Shown: positions 17,629 through 27,272, numbered from the stretch's first letter. The stretch: DNA of 64,000 bases from Methanosarcina sp. (GCF_028693135.1 NZ_JAQUVZ010000011.1:21296-85295), one strand, 5' to 3'. The notes: generated from the letters alone by a model not told the origin. Translations and numbers: made by a program.

Positions 17629-17935
17629 GTCAACTACCCGTCACTAAAGTGGCAGGCATGTAATAGTGCCCCGGTTGACCAGCCTGAGTCTTAATTGACT
17701 ACGTTGGATATGTCATGATACATTTGGATGCTTCCTCAGTCCACTTCCCTATCGTGTAGCATTAAAAGTCCTGAGAGGTAGGGGCGGTGTGTTACACATA
17801 ACAAGCATATCCAACATTGGCGAGAGGAGATACGAAAGTACGTTACCTGCGGAGGAAATTCGTTTCCAAAGCAGAGTGGAGAAATCCAAACATGAAAGGA
17901 ATGCCAGAAAATTGACGGCATTCCTCTCATGACTA
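17629..17935 (+). ncRNA. Candidate structured RNA or relic of an IS605/TnpB-type element
   Basis: This island is richer in GC than its flanks and folds well on paper. Perfect stems are agtc/gact (17687-17690/17697-17700), gttggatatg/catatccaac (17703-17712/17806-17815), ggaaa/tttcc closing a TTCG loop (17854-17858/17863-17867) within ctgc/gcag (17847-17850/17871-17874), and aggaatgcc/ggcattcct (17897-17905/17917-17925) extended by catga/tcatg. A tac-GAAA-gta tetraloop lies at 17831-17840. The left end starts gtcaactaccc, like the dispersed hairpin family in this window. A plus-strand frame ending TGA 17930-17932 (ending NARKLTAFLS) could be the decayed tail of a transposase gene. I cannot tell an RNA gene from an IS relic. 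Confidence 0.4.
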
Positions 17936-18185
17936 AAGTCAAAAGCATCCTGCCTTATTTTTTCGTGAAAAATAGAGAATAACATCAACTTCTCACGCTA
18001 AACAGGTTGTCCGACAATTCAATTTCAGGGCAAAAACATGTAAAAAATAAGGAATATAAAGCCTTTAAATCAAAAAAAAGGCATTTAGGTATTACAGAGA
18101 GTGATTGTAAGACCGCCTGTAAAGACTTGGGGGTTTTACACGTCTTTCTATAAAAATATAAAAAGCTTTCCGGGGGGCAAAAGTT

Positions 18186-18818
18186 ATGCTGAAAGAAATT
18201 TCTATACGGATAAGGGAGAATTTCGAGGTTAAAGATAAGATCAGAGAAGAAGGACTGAAAATTTCAAGGGAAATTGTCAGGGAATGCCGGACAGCAAGCT
18301 TTGCCCTGCATGGGAAGGACTTTGAAAAAGCCGAAAACAGTATAGAGGCAGCTGGAAGAGCTTTAAAAAAGCTTGAATCCAGGTTCGAAGGACATGCTGA
18401 CATTTACCACGCCGGATTTGTAGAACATGCCCAGCAGGAATATACGGAAGTTTCAATTCTCCACAGCCTTTTAAAAGACGAAGAAAAGACACAAAATATT
18501 CCGTCTCCGGATGAACTGAGAGTTGAGTATGCCGCCTATCTTAACGGGCTTGGAGATGTAGTGGGAGAACTAAGGAGGCATGTCCTTGACCTTATCAGGG
18601 AAGATTCCTTTGAAAAGGCCGAAGTATTTTTAGGGATCATGGAAAATATCCATGCAGTCCTTATGGACTTTGACTACCCTGACGCGATAACCGGCGGACT
18701 CAGGCGAAAGACCGATGTATCCCGCTCCCTTATAGAAAAAACACGTGGCGATGTGGTAAACTCAATTCAGCAGAAAAAGCTTGAGCTTGCAATGCAGAGC
18801 CTGAAATTCAGATTGTAA
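18186..18818 (+). CDS. Translin family protein
   Basis: The 210-residue all-helical protein matches the archaeal translin pattern: a long N-terminal helix with REIVRECRTASFALHG, HAGFVEHAQQEYTE in the middle and YLNGLGDVVGELRRHVLD with DFDYPDAI near the C-terminus. Translin forms octameric rings that bind single-stranded RNA and DNA; with TRAX it cleaves RNA in eukaryotes. The acidic residues at E-Y-T-E (near residue 82) correspond to a region important in the TRAX nuclease, but activity here is not known. ggggg lies 9 nt before the ATG. The transcript ends in a clear hairpin at 18844. Confidence 0.85.
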   Translation: MLKEISIRIRENFEVKDKIREEGLKISREIVRECRTASFALHGKDFEKAENSIEAAGRALKKLESRFEGHADIYHAGFVEHAQQEYTEVSILHSLLKDEEKTQNIPSPDELRVEYAAYLNGLGDVVGELRRHVLDLIREDSFEKAEVFLGIMENIHAVLMDFDYPDAITGGLRRKTDVSRSLIEKTRGDVVNSIQQKKLELAMQSLKFRL

Positions 18819-18843
18819 GACAAATTCAGATTGTAAGACAATT

Positions 18844-18897
18844 CTCTCCTTCAGCGTTGGCAGAGCTACAGACTGAGAAGGAGAGCTAAATAATTTT
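18844..18897 (+). terminator. Terminator of the translin gene
   Basis: Arms ctctccttc (18844-18852) and gaaggagag (18877-18885) are perfect 9-bp complements, followed by ctaaataatttt. A short direct repeat of aaattcagattgtaagac straddles the stop codon just before it. Confidence 0.65.
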
Positions 18898-19084
18898 CAC
18901 AATAACCACTAAAATCATTTACTATTTAGTGTAGTTACATTACAATTTAGCACTCAGATACCTGAAACCTATTATCCAATGCACTTCACCGGCCGCCAGG
19001 CAGTTCAACATGTGCATATAAACGATAAAACCTTAAGGGTCTGACAGATCCAGAATTCCAATAATCAGTTACAAGAGGATATCC

Positions 19085-20704
19085 ATGAGATTTGATCCAG
19101 AAAAAATAAAAAAGGATGCAAAGGAGAATTTTGACCTTACCTGGAACGAGGGTAAAAAAATGGTCAAAACACCTACCCTTAACGAACGTTACCCAAGAAC
19201 CACCCTGAGATACGGGAAAGCTCACCCGGTTTATGATACAATCCAGAAACTGAGGGAAGCCTATCTACGCATGGGTTTTGAAGAGATGATGAACCCTCTC
19301 ATAGTTGATGAAAAAGAGGTTCACAAGCAGTTCGGAAGCGAAGCCCTCGCCGTCCTTGACCGCTGTTTCTATCTTGCAGGTCTGCCCCGCCCCAACGTAG
19401 GGATTTCTGATGAGCGGATTGCACAGGTAATAGAAATCCTTGGCGACGTAGGGGACGAAGGCATAGACAAAATCCGGAAAGTCCTGCACGCTTATAAAAA
19501 AGGGACGGTTGAAGGAGATGACCTTGTCCCAGAAATCTCAGCAGCTCTCGGAGTTTCGGATGCCCTTGTAGCCGACATGATTGAAAGGGTTTTTCCTGAA
19601 TTCAAAGAGCTTATACCTCAGGCAAGCACAAAAACGCTGCGTAGCCACATGACAAGCGGCTGGTTCATTTCCCTCAGTTCCCTCCTTGAGAGAGAAGAAC
19701 CACCATTCCACTTCTTCTCGATAGACCGCTGTTTCAGGCGGGAACAGCAGGAAGATGCTTCAAGGCTTATGACCTACTACTCGGCTTCCTGCGTTATCAT
19801 GGACGAAGATGTGACCGTAGACCACGGAAAAGCCGTTGCTCAGGGACTCCTCTCCCAGTTCGGCTTTGAAAAGTTCCTCTTCAGGCCCGATGAAAAGCGC
19901 AGCAAGTACTATGTGCCTGACACCCAGATAGAGGTCTTTGCCTTCCACCCGAAACTGGTAGGTTCCAATTCAAAGTACTCTGACGGCTGGATCGAGGTTG
20001 CAACTTTCGGAATATACTCTCCAACAGCCCTTGCAGAATATGATATTCCATACCCTGTAATGAACCTCGGGCTTGGGGTCGAAAGGCTTGCCATGATCCT
20101 GCATGATGCCCCCGATGTACGCTCCCTTACCTATCCGCAGATTCCACAGTACAGCGAGTGGGAGATGCCTGACAGTGAACTTGCAAAGCAGGTCTTTGTA
20201 GACAGAATGCCTGAGACTCCAGAAGGGCAGGCAATTGCAGATGCCGTCGTTGCTCAGTGCGAACTGCACGGAGAAGAGCCAAGTCCCTGTGAGTTCCCTG
20301 CCTGGGAAGGGGAGGTTTGCGGGAGGAAAGTAAAAGTCTCCGTAATCGAACCAGAAGAGAATACAAAACTCTGCGGTCCTGCAGCCTTTAATGAGGTCGT
20401 TGCCTATCAGGGAGATATTCTGGGAATCCCGAATAACAAGAAATGGCAAAAAGCTTTTGAAAACCATTCTGCAAGGGCAGGCATACGTTTTATAGAGTCT
20501 TTTGCTGCCCAGGCTGCCCGGGAAATTGAAGAAGCTGCAATGTCCGGAGCAGATGAGCATATTGTCAGAGTAAGAATAGTCAAGGTTCCCTCTGAAGTCA
20601 ACATTAAAATAGGCTCTACTATCCAGCGGTATATCACAGGCAAAAATAAAAAAATCGACATTAGAGGCCCGATTTTCACTTCCGTAAAAGCGAAATTCGA
20701 GTGA
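19085..20704 (+). CDS. sepS: O-phosphoseryl-tRNA(Cys) synthetase SepRS
   Basis: SepRS attaches O-phosphoserine to tRNA-Cys; SepCysS then converts it to Cys-tRNA. The pathway is found in methanogens and a few relatives. The 539-residue protein has the family start MRFDPEKIKKDAKENFDLTW and the class II motif 2 loop FFSIDRCFRREQQEDASRL. MTSGWF and NLGLGVERLAMIL (motif 3) follow. The C-terminal anticodon-binding part ends at GPIFTSVKAKFE. gagga before the ATG is a good ribosome-binding site. The partner sepCysS is not in this window. Length and motifs are normal. Confidence 0.97.
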   Translation: MRFDPEKIKKDAKENFDLTWNEGKKMVKTPTLNERYPRTTLRYGKAHPVYDTIQKLREAYLRMGFEEMMNPLIVDEKEVHKQFGSEALAVLDRCFYLAGLPRPNVGISDERIAQVIEILGDVGDEGIDKIRKVLHAYKKGTVEGDDLVPEISAALGVSDALVADMIERVFPEFKELIPQASTKTLRSHMTSGWFISLSSLLEREEPPFHFFSIDRCFRREQQEDASRLMTYYSASCVIMDEDVTVDHGKAVAQGLLSQFGFEKFLFRPDEKRSKYYVPDTQIEVFAFHPKLVGSNSKYSDGWIEVATFGIYSPTALAEYDIPYPVMNLGLGVERLAMILHDAPDVRSLTYPQIPQYSEWEMPDSELAKQVFVDRMPETPEGQAIADAVVAQCELHGEEPSPCEFPAWEGEVCGRKVKVSVIEPEENTKLCGPAAFNEVVAYQGDILGIPNNKKWQKAFENHSARAGIRFIESFAAQAAREIEEAAMSGADEHIVRVRIVKVPSEVNIKIGSTIQRYITGKNKKIDIRGPIFTSVKAKFE

Positions 20705-20712
20705 GATAAGCA

Positions 20713-20790
20713 GTGAACTACCACCAGCTAAAAAAGAGGAGAAGTTGACGGATTCATCCCACGCCTAAAAATCGTGGGTTTTCTCCTTTG
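20713..20790 (+). repeat. Hairpin pair after sepS, IS605-end-like, probable terminator
   Basis: gtgaactaccaccagctaaa at 20713 is followed by gttgacggattcatcccacg. Arms cccacg (20758-20763) and cgtggg (20773-20778) then lead into ttttctccttt. The layout 'tcatcccac ... gtgggttttctc' is known to me from the right ends of IS1341/TnpB-type elements, though no transposase gene is present. It probably ends sepS transcription. Confidence 0.55.
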
Positions 20791-20817
20791 TTTATCGTAA
20801 AAACAGGAATGGGCTGT

Positions 20818-21567
20818 ATGCAAAGAAAAGAAGTACCGTTTTCAAGATACCCGGAACTTAAAAGGTTTATGGAAACTGGAGAACCTGTATGTGTAACCTT
20901 TGAGATAGAAGAAGGAAACGAAAAAGAAGAATTTCGGGGTTCAGTACCATTTCAGGATGCAGTACCATTCCGGGGAGCAGTGCCCAAAGAAAAAGTAGCC
21001 GGAAAAGGAAGTGAAGAGCTTCCTGAAAAATCCGGCTTTCTCTTTTGCGAACTTGTGCAGAAAGCGCGTATGGGAGAAAAGTTCCGAATTTCCGGACAGA
21101 GCTGTTCTCCCGGAGACTATGTCCTGGGCCTCTCTGAGAAAAGCCCTTCTGAATATTATCTTAAATCCGGAAGATACGGAAATATGCAGGCTGCAGAAAA
21201 AGCAGCCTTATCCCTTCCAAGATTTAAGAGAAAATTTTGCTCCGTAGTGATCGAACCTCTGTCCCTCAACAGAGGTAACTTTGATGTGTTGATTCTTTTC
21301 CTTAAACCTGAGAAAGCCATGCGTATTATCCAGGCAAATGCCTATTCAGAAGGAACAAGGACAGTAATAGACACAATGGGGGCAGCTTCAATCTGTGGAG
21401 ATTGCACTGTACTGGCTCTTGAAAAGGGCATAGGCTTGTCTTTCGGGTGTAAGGGGTCAAGAAAACACAGCGGATATGAAGATTTTGAAGTTCCTCTTGG
21501 GATTGCTTTTGAAAAAGTCGAGGAAATTGAGGAAGGGCTTTCAAAACTTCCCGGAACAACTCATTAA
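20818..21567 (+). CDS. DUF169 family protein
   Basis: The 249-residue protein has the DUF169 features: KRFMETGEPVCVTFE near the start, FRISGQSCSPGDYVLGLSE with a conserved Cys, and GAASICGDCTVLALEKGIGLSFGCKGSRKHSGY, with several Cys, in the C-terminal half. The cysteines suggest metal or cluster binding, but the family has no established activity. Residues about 40-60 contain a short triplication (GSVPFQDAVPFRGAVP) unlike the rest. I chose ATG 20818 because aggaa at 20805-20809 is 8 nt away. ATG 20809 is the alternative, and a TTG at 20788 lies inside the upstream terminator T-tract. Confidence 0.75.
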   Translation: MQRKEVPFSRYPELKRFMETGEPVCVTFEIEEGNEKEEFRGSVPFQDAVPFRGAVPKEKVAGKGSEELPEKSGFLFCELVQKARMGEKFRISGQSCSPGDYVLGLSEKSPSEYYLKSGRYGNMQAAEKAALSLPRFKRKFCSVVIEPLSLNRGNFDVLILFLKPEKAMRIIQANAYSEGTRTVIDTMGAASICGDCTVLALEKGIGLSFGCKGSRKHSGYEDFEVPLGIAFEKVEEIEEGLSKLPGTTH

Positions 21568-21684
21568 GAGGCGCTGGATAAGAAATAACGAACTGAAAAT
21601 TGCATACTGAAAAGTTTGGGTTGAAGAAAAAGTTAACTCTCCAGAAGGAAAAAATCAAATTCAAGGTTCAAGGTTTGCCAGGGT

Positions 21685-21948
21685 TCAACCTTTGCGCCTG
21701 TGCAGGTAATAAGCCAGACAAAAAACACCTAGAAAACCTGGAATACCCGGGGCTGGGGCATCCATTCCTTTCTTCTCATCCGTGATTACGGAAGATTTAA
21801 CACCCTCCTGTACTCCATTGTCAACCTGCCCACTTTCAAAAGCTGATACTTTAGCAGACAGCGTATTTCCCTCAAAGAAACTATAAAAGGCAAAGATCAA
21901 CAGTAAACATAAAGCAAAAATAAAAGGTTTTAGATCGGGCTTACTCAT
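21685..21948 (-). CDS. Small exported protein with a PGF-type C-terminal tail
   Basis: The 87-residue protein has an N-terminal hydrophobic segment (PFIFALCLLLIFAFYSF) and a polar middle. The C-terminal end is APGIPGFLGVFCLAYYLHRRKG: a Pro-Gly-Phe motif, a short hydrophobic stretch and a basic end. That is the layout of archaeosortase substrates (PGF-CTERM), which are cut and attached to the cell surface through a lipid. ATG 21948 follows gagggt with 6-7 nt spacing on the minus strand. The hydrophobic stretch is short and the remaining mature protein is under 40 residues, so it may be a small surface peptide. No archaeosortase gene is visible here. Confidence 0.55.
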   Translation of the reverse strand: MSKPDLKPFIFALCLLLIFAFYSFFEGNTLSAKVSAFESGQVDNGVQEGVKSSVITDEKKGMDAPAPGIPGFLGVFCLAYYLHRRKG

Positions 21949-22118
21949 AGCCAACCCTCATTCTTGTATTTAATGGAAAGGTTTGAAAATAATTAAGGAC
22001 ATATTGGCATAGATAGAGATATACTTTATGGAAACAATATATTGAAGACTGGTCCGGGCAAATTACCCATAACTCTTTCCAGAGAATGTTCCGGAGAATA
22101 ACTTTCAGAAAAGAGAGT

Positions 22119-22166
22119 AAAATAAGGCAATAAATAAGGCAATAAATAAGGCAATAAATAAGGTAA
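22119..22166. repeat. 12-bp tandem repeat, four copies
   Basis: Units of aaggcaataaat, the last with aaggtaatg, lie between the PGF-tailed gene and the J-protein gene. Coding frames across it are shadows made of the repeat. Confidence 0.65.
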
Positions 22167-22220
22167 TGTCTGCCGGAGATTGCATACATGCTCCGGAAAC
22201 GGGTACTTGTCATCTTTTTG

Positions 22221-22931
22221 TTAGATTATTTTATCGAATAAGTCTACTACACTTTCCAGTCCGACAGCTTTTAATTGATCCGGAGAAACAACTGCAACGG
22301 TTCCCAGAAGAAAAATAAGGACGAGAGCAAAGACAAAAGTCTTCAGTAAAAATGATCCAGCTGAAAAACGCTTTTTATGTTTGCTGTCATCAACTTCTTC
22401 TTCCATCCCTTGATATTTTACTTTTACACTTGACCAATCAGCGATATCTTTTTTTGCTTTACCTGAAGGGTCTTCGTCCTCAGAATCCTGTTTATTTCCG
22501 GAATAAACATATTTGGACCAGTCAATAGTTTCAGATTCGGAAGAGGAATTGGGCTGGCCAGAGCTAAGGGGGTCACTGGAAGATTTGAAAGAAACAAAGG
22601 AAATAGTAGTCGATCTAAAGGGAGATTTAGAGCCTGAAGGCATATCGGGCATATCTGGAACCTGAGATTCCTGGTTAGATCCCGGAGAATTTACAGAAGT
22701 AGCAGAAAGTTCAGTTACCTTTTCCTCTGGCGGCAAGGACATATCATATTCTTTTCTTTTTAGAGGGTCTTTGAGAGTTTCGTAAGCCTCTTTGACTTTT
22801 ATGAATTTTTCATGGGCATCAGGGGACTTAGCTCTGTCCGGATGATATTTTTTTGCAAAATTGTGATACTTGTCTTCTATCTCCTCAGGACTTGCACCTC
22901 GGGGGACATCAAACAACTGATAATAGTCCAC
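22221..22931 (-). CDS. Membrane-anchored J-domain protein
   Basis: The 236-residue protein begins with a J domain (residues 1-65). It has HPD at about residue 30 within KKYHPDRAKSPDAHEKF, so it should stimulate an Hsp70 ATPase. A long Ser/Pro/Asp-rich linker (about 66-185) follows. Then comes one hydrophobic segment, FVFALVLIFLLGTVAVV, near residues 200-216, and a short tail. There is no Gly/Phe region or zinc domain, so it is not the housekeeping DnaJ. GTG 22931 follows gagggtga at good spacing. The gene lies 57 bp after the DnaK paralogue on the same strand, so the two probably form an operon and a chaperone pair. The J domain would face the cytosol if the tail is outside. Confidence 0.85.
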   Translation of the reverse strand: MDYYQLFDVPRGASPEEIEDKYHNFAKKYHPDRAKSPDAHEKFIKVKEAYETLKDPLKRKEYDMSLPPEEKVTELSATSVNSPGSNQESQVPDMPDMPSGSKSPFRSTTISFVSFKSSSDPLSSGQPNSSSESETIDWSKYVYSGNKQDSEDEDPSGKAKKDIADWSSVKVKYQGMEEEVDDSKHKKRFSAGSFLLKTFVFALVLIFLLGTVAVVSPDQLKAVGLESVVDLFDKII

Positions 22932-22988
22932 TACTTTTCACCCTCTGAACCTGTCTGTCTGTTATTGAGCCGTTAACCGATTAAGCAA

Positions 22989-24490
22989 TTAATCGTTGAG
23001 ACCTTCTGGCCTTTCTATAGTAACACTTCGCATGATTCCGGTTCCAAGGTCTTTGGCTGTAGCATTTATTATTCCGTTAGCGTCAATGTCAAAAGTAACC
23101 TCTATACGCGGAACGCCCTTTGGGGCAGAGGGGATATTATCAAGAACAAGCATTCCTAAGGTAACATTTTTTGATGCAGTTCGTTCCTCTCCCTGAAGGA
23201 TTTTTCCTCTAACGACCCTCTGATTATCGTAATGTGTGGTAAAGACTTTACTATTTCTTGTGGGAATTGTTGTATTCTTTGGAATTACTGGCGCCATCAA
23301 ATCTCCCACGGTTTCAAACCCGAGTGTAAGAGAGGTTACGTCAAGAAGCACAAGGTTGCCCGCGTCAAGCTCTTCCCTGGTAGACTTAAGATATTCGCGT
23401 CCAAGGATTCCTGCCTGAACAGCAGCCCCCATTGCTACCACTTCGTCAGGATTAAGGTTCTGAAGAGCCTTTTTTCCCATGAACTCTTCTACAGCTTTCA
23501 CTACAGCAGGTATTCTGGTAGAGCCCCCCACAAAAACAACGTCATCAATTTTTTCAGGAGTGAGCTTTGCATCCTCCAGGGTTTTTTCCATAATTGATAA
23601 AGTTTTCGTAACAAGATCCTCTGTCATTATGTCGAACTGTTCTCTTGTAATATCTATGTCCAGGGTTTTACTTTCAAAAATATAGGGCAGGTTAACATTT
23701 GAAGTTGTGAGGGTGGACAGGTCAATTTTGCAGCGTTCTGCAGCCTCCTTAATGCGCTGCATCGCCTGCGGCATATCTGAGAGGTCTTTGCCTTCAGCCT
23801 TCTGGAACTCGGCAAGTAGATATTCAACAATCCGGCTGTCGAAATCATCGCCGCCTAGTTGGGTGTCTCCGCTGGTAGCCAGTACTTCGAATATTCCGCT
23901 TTTAATCTTAAGAATTGAAACATCAAAAGTACCGCCCCCTAGATCATAAACCAGAACTTTTCGGTTATCAATCCCGTCTTTCAGACCGTAAGCGAGTGCA
24001 GCTGCGGTAGGTTCGTTTATGACTCTAAGTACTTCCAGCCCTGCAATTTCGCCTGCCTTTTTTGTTGCAAAGCGTTGAGAATCATTAAAGTAAGCAGGGA
24101 CAGTAATTACCGCTTTTTCAACGGCATCCCCTAAATATTTCTCCGCGTCCTGTTTTAGTTTTAGAAGGATCTTTGCAGAAATTCCATGAGGAGTATATTG
24201 CTCATTATTCAGTGTCACCCTGTAATCGGGTTTCCCCATATGCCTCTTTATAGATTGGACAGTATTCTCATGGTTGGAAATCATCTGCCTTTTGGCAAGG
24301 TCTCCTACAAGTAACTCATTTTTCTTAGAAAAACCTACAACTGAAGGCGTAAGCCTTTTTCCTTCGGAATTGGTAATGACCTTGGGTTCACCAAGTTCAA
24401 TTATCGCCATACAAGAATTGGTGGTTCCCAGATCGATGCCCAGTACTTTTCCTTTAATATTTGCCGTTGGCGCACCCCCAAATATTTCAT
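22989..24490 (-). CDS. Lid-less DnaK/Hsp70 paralogue (N-terminal frame problem)
   Basis: The conserved frame holds KVLGIDLGTTNSC (phosphate 1), VYDLGGGTFDVSIL (phosphate 2) and VVFVGGSTRIPAV (adenosine motif), so the ATPase domain is intact. A beta-sandwich substrate domain follows, with VTSLTLGFETVGDLM and FDIDANGIINATAKDLGTG. The protein ends at ERPEGLND, exactly where the helical lid begins in ordinary DnaK. The frame has no ATG, GTG or TTG before KVLGIDLGTT back to an upstream stop. ATG 24490 lies in another frame; one added T in its ttt run would join them to give MKYFGGAPTANIKGKVLG. A TATA-like sequence near 24531 fits a start there. This is either a sequence error, a recent mutation or an odd start. 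A housekeeping dnaK should exist elsewhere. Confidence 0.75.
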
Positions 24491-25384
24491 AATGTGCCCA
24501 AGAGATATTAAGTTTGTTAACACAGTCATAATATATAGTGATTTAGATTACAGAGATAGAGAAAATATGTAAATATAATATTTAGAGAGATATAGAACAA
24601 ACTCTTTCATATTATTTAGTAATACAAAGGAGATTGGATTAAAAAAAGTTTTCGCTTGAGAGAAATAATCTAGCGTCAAAATCTGAACTCATTTCAAAGA
24701 AGAAGAAGAAGCAAAGCATGAAGAAGAAGCAAAGCATTAAGAAGGACCACATAAGTCACAAAAGCATAGAAAAAATAGATGGAAGCACATTTTACCATCC
24801 CCTTCGATATTTTTTGTAGTTACCGAAAACGTAGAATTAAGTGAATTAAATATTTACACGAGATTAAATATGTATACCATGGCAAACAGTCATAGAATAT
24901 GTATGAAATCGCGAGAACTAATAAATTAAAATATTTTTAAAGAAGAGTGAAGTAAGGTTGCATAAGAGTTGATGCAAAAAAGCCTAATGTTTGTGTTTGT
25001 CCAGATAGAGAAATAAATATATCTTTGCTTCCGTTTATTGTCCTTATTTATTTTTATCGTTTGGTTTTATCGTTTGGTTTTCTGCTTTATTTCCAGTTAA
25101 TTTTCCGCGTTATTTGCTTCGGTAATCTGGAAAAAGATTGACTGCTAAAGTATATATTCAGTCTTTTTAACCTGGTTATCCAGTTTTTTAAATCTGGTAT
25201 TTTCTGTTAAAAAAATACGGTATAAAACGAGTTCATCTCAGGCTGTTCTTTAAAGGAAACAAATACCAAAGCACACTTATTACAGAGAGACCGACGGGAT
25301 GATTTTATATAGAAGTACAAACATGTAAAATGCGATTTTAATTACATAGCTATTCCAAATTCACACTAATGGAGGATTTAAATT
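24491..25384. other. Long AT-rich divergent region before the thermosome gene
   Basis: The 894-bp gap separates the DnaK paralogue and the thermosome gene, so it holds promoters of two chaperone units. It contains repeats of aagaagaagcaaagcat (about 24695-24745) and atcgtttggtttt (about 25057-25082). No gene or RNA is recognised. Confidence 0.45.
25304..25311 (+). promoter_or_regulatory. TATA box of the thermosome gene
   Basis: tttatata lies 74-81 bp before ATG 25385. A start near 25335 would give a leader of about 50 nt that ends with ggagg at 25371-25375. Confidence 0.55.
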
Positions 25385-27046
25385 ATGGCAGGACAGCCAA
25401 TATTCATTTTGAAAGAAGGAAGTAAGAGAACCAGAGGCAGAGATGCCCAGAGTAACAACATTATGGCTGCAAAGGCAGTAGCCGAAGCAGTTAGAACCAC
25501 CCTTGGTCCCAAAGGTATGGACAAGATGCTCGTGGATTCCATGGGCGACGTGGTCATCACAAACGACGGGGCAACCATTCTCAAAGAGATGGACATCGAA
25601 CACCCTGCAGCAAAGATGGTGGTAGAAGTAGCCAAGACCCAGGACGATGAAGTGGGAGACGGAACTACCAGTGCAGCTGTTGTCGCCGGTGAGCTCTTAA
25701 AGAAAGCTGAGGACTTAATCGAACAGGAAATTCACCCGACAATCATTGCATCCGGATACAGGCTTGCAGCCGAAAAAGCTATTGAAGTCCTTAACTCCCT
25801 GGCAATGAGTGTGGATATGTCTAACCGTAACCTGCTGGTCAGCATCGCCGAAACCGCCATGACCGGAAAAGGTGCAGAGGCCTCCAAGAGACTCCTCTCC
25901 GAAATTGCTGTAGATGCTGTTACAAGCGTTGTGGACACAAACGAAAAGAAGAAGACAGTGGACAGGGACAACATCAGCGTTGTCAAGAAAGTAGGTGGCA
26001 GAGTCGAGGATTCCGAGCTTATTAAGGGCATGATCATTGACAAGGAAAGAATCCACGCCAACATGCCTGAGAAAGTCAAGGACGCAAAGCTTCTCCTCCT
26101 TAACGCTGCAATCGAACTCAAAGACACTGAAGTAGACGCCGAAATCTCAATAACTTCTCCTGACCAGCTCCAGTCCTTCCTTGACCAGGAAGAACAGATG
26201 CTCAAAAAGATCGTCCAGAAAGTAATCGGCAGCGGTGCAAACGTTGTCTTCTGCCAGAAGGGCATTGAAGACCTTGCCCAGCACTACCTCGCAAAGGCAG
26301 GCATCTTTGCTATCCGCAGAGTCAAAAAGAGCGACATGGAAAAGCTCGCAAGAGCAACAGGCGGCAAACTCATCACCAACATGGATGAAGTCACCCCCGA
26401 AGACCTCGGATACGCAGGGCTCGTGGAAGAGAAGAAGGTTGGCGGCGACAACATGACCTTTGTCACAGGTTGCAACAACCCGAAAGCTGTTACCATCCTC
26501 CTGCGCGGCGGCACAGAACATGTGGTTGACAGCATCACCAGCGCCCTTGAAGACGCTCTCCGCGTAGTAGGCGTTGCAATCGAAGACGAAAAGCTCGTTG
26601 CAGGCGGCGGCTCCCCTGAAGTTGAGGTTGCCCTCAGACTCCAGGAATACGCAGCAACCCTCGAAGGAAGGGAACAGCTTGCGGTTAAGGCCTATGCCGA
26701 AGCCCTCGAAGTCATCCCCAGAACCCTTGCAGAAAACGCAGGTCTCGACCCCATCGACATGCTCATGGAGCTGCGCTCCCAGCACGAGAAAGGCATGAAG
26801 ACCGCAGGGCTTGATGTCTATGAAGGAAAGGTCGTTGACATGTGGAAGAACTTTGTAGTCGAACCCCTCAGAGTCAAGACCCAGGTCATCAATGCAGCCA
26901 CCGAGTCTGCAGTCATGATCCTCAGGATCGACGACATCATAGCTTCTACCCGTGCAGCCCCTGGACCAGAAGAAATGGGCGGAATGCCCCCAGGAATGGG
27001 CGGAATGCCCCCAGGAATGGGCGGAATGCCCCCAGGAATGATGTAA
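25385..27046 (+). CDS. Thermosome subunit (group II chaperonin)
   Basis: The 553-residue protein is a full-length CCT-type chaperonin that forms double rings and folds proteins with [17 protein letters not shown] and GDGTTSAAV are the nucleotide-binding motifs near residues 37 and 90. The GGG of [16 protein letters not shown] is the C-terminal ATPase motif. The C-terminus is a GGMPPGM repeat (three perfect 21-bp copies at 26979-27042), the Gly/Met-rich tail that projects into the cavity. Methanosarcina encodes several such subunits, so the letter is left open. The neighbourhood with a DnaK paralogue and J protein makes a chaperone region. A terminator hairpin follows. Confidence 0.97.
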   Translation: MAGQPIFILKEGSKRTRGRDAQSNNIMAAKAVAEAVRTTLGPKGMDKMLVDSMGDVVITNDGATILKEMDIEHPAAKMVVEVAKTQDDEVGDGTTSAAVVAGELLKKAEDLIEQEIHPTIIASGYRLAAEKAIEVLNSLAMSVDMSNRNLLVSIAETAMTGKGAEASKRLLSEIAVDAVTSVVDTNEKKKTVDRDNISVVKKVGGRVEDSELIKGMIIDKERIHANMPEKVKDAKLLLLNAAIELKDTEVDAEISITSPDQLQSFLDQEEQMLKKIVQKVIGSGANVVFCQKGIEDLAQHYLAKAGIFAIRRVKKSDMEKLARATGGKLITNMDEVTPEDLGYAGLVEEKKVGGDNMTFVTGCNNPKAVTILLRGGTEHVVDSITSALEDALRVVGVAIEDEKLVAGGGSPEVEVALRLQEYAATLEGREQLAVKAYAEALEVIPRTLAENAGLDPIDMLMELRSQHEKGMKTAGLDVYEGKVVDMWKNFVVEPLRVKTQVINAATESAVMILRIDDIIASTRAAPGPEEMGGMPPGMGGMPPGMGGMPPGMM

Positions 27047-27093
27047 ATTCCTGAAAAATAAGGTAAAACCGAAAAGTGATTGAATCAGAAAGA

Positions 27094-27119
27094 GGTGCAG
27101 TTTTTACTGCTCCTTTTTT
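27094..27119 (+). terminator. Thermosome gene terminator
   Basis: gg-t-gcagt, loop tttt, actgc-t-cc forms a short stem (27094-27113) with one T-T mismatch, followed by tttttt. Confidence 0.65.
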
Positions 27120-27272
27120 AAAGTTCAATCAGGAAATATTCTAAGCCTGAAAACCTGTTTCCGGCCTCTCACCGGAAAAGCCATGTGAATCTCCGTTCAC
27201 TTATTATTTTTCAGGCTTCTTTTCAGGTTTTTCAAATAATCAGACTATTTTTGCAACAAACGTCTTATAGAC

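Noticed and set aside
17736-17988. Minus-strand frames across the folded island
   Set aside because: They have odd composition, no start signals and no recognisable domain; the plus-strand structure explains the sequence better.
21941-22213. 90-residue minus-strand frame with repeated LIYC
   Set aside because: It is made by the 12-bp repeat and overlaps the start region of the PGF-tailed gene.
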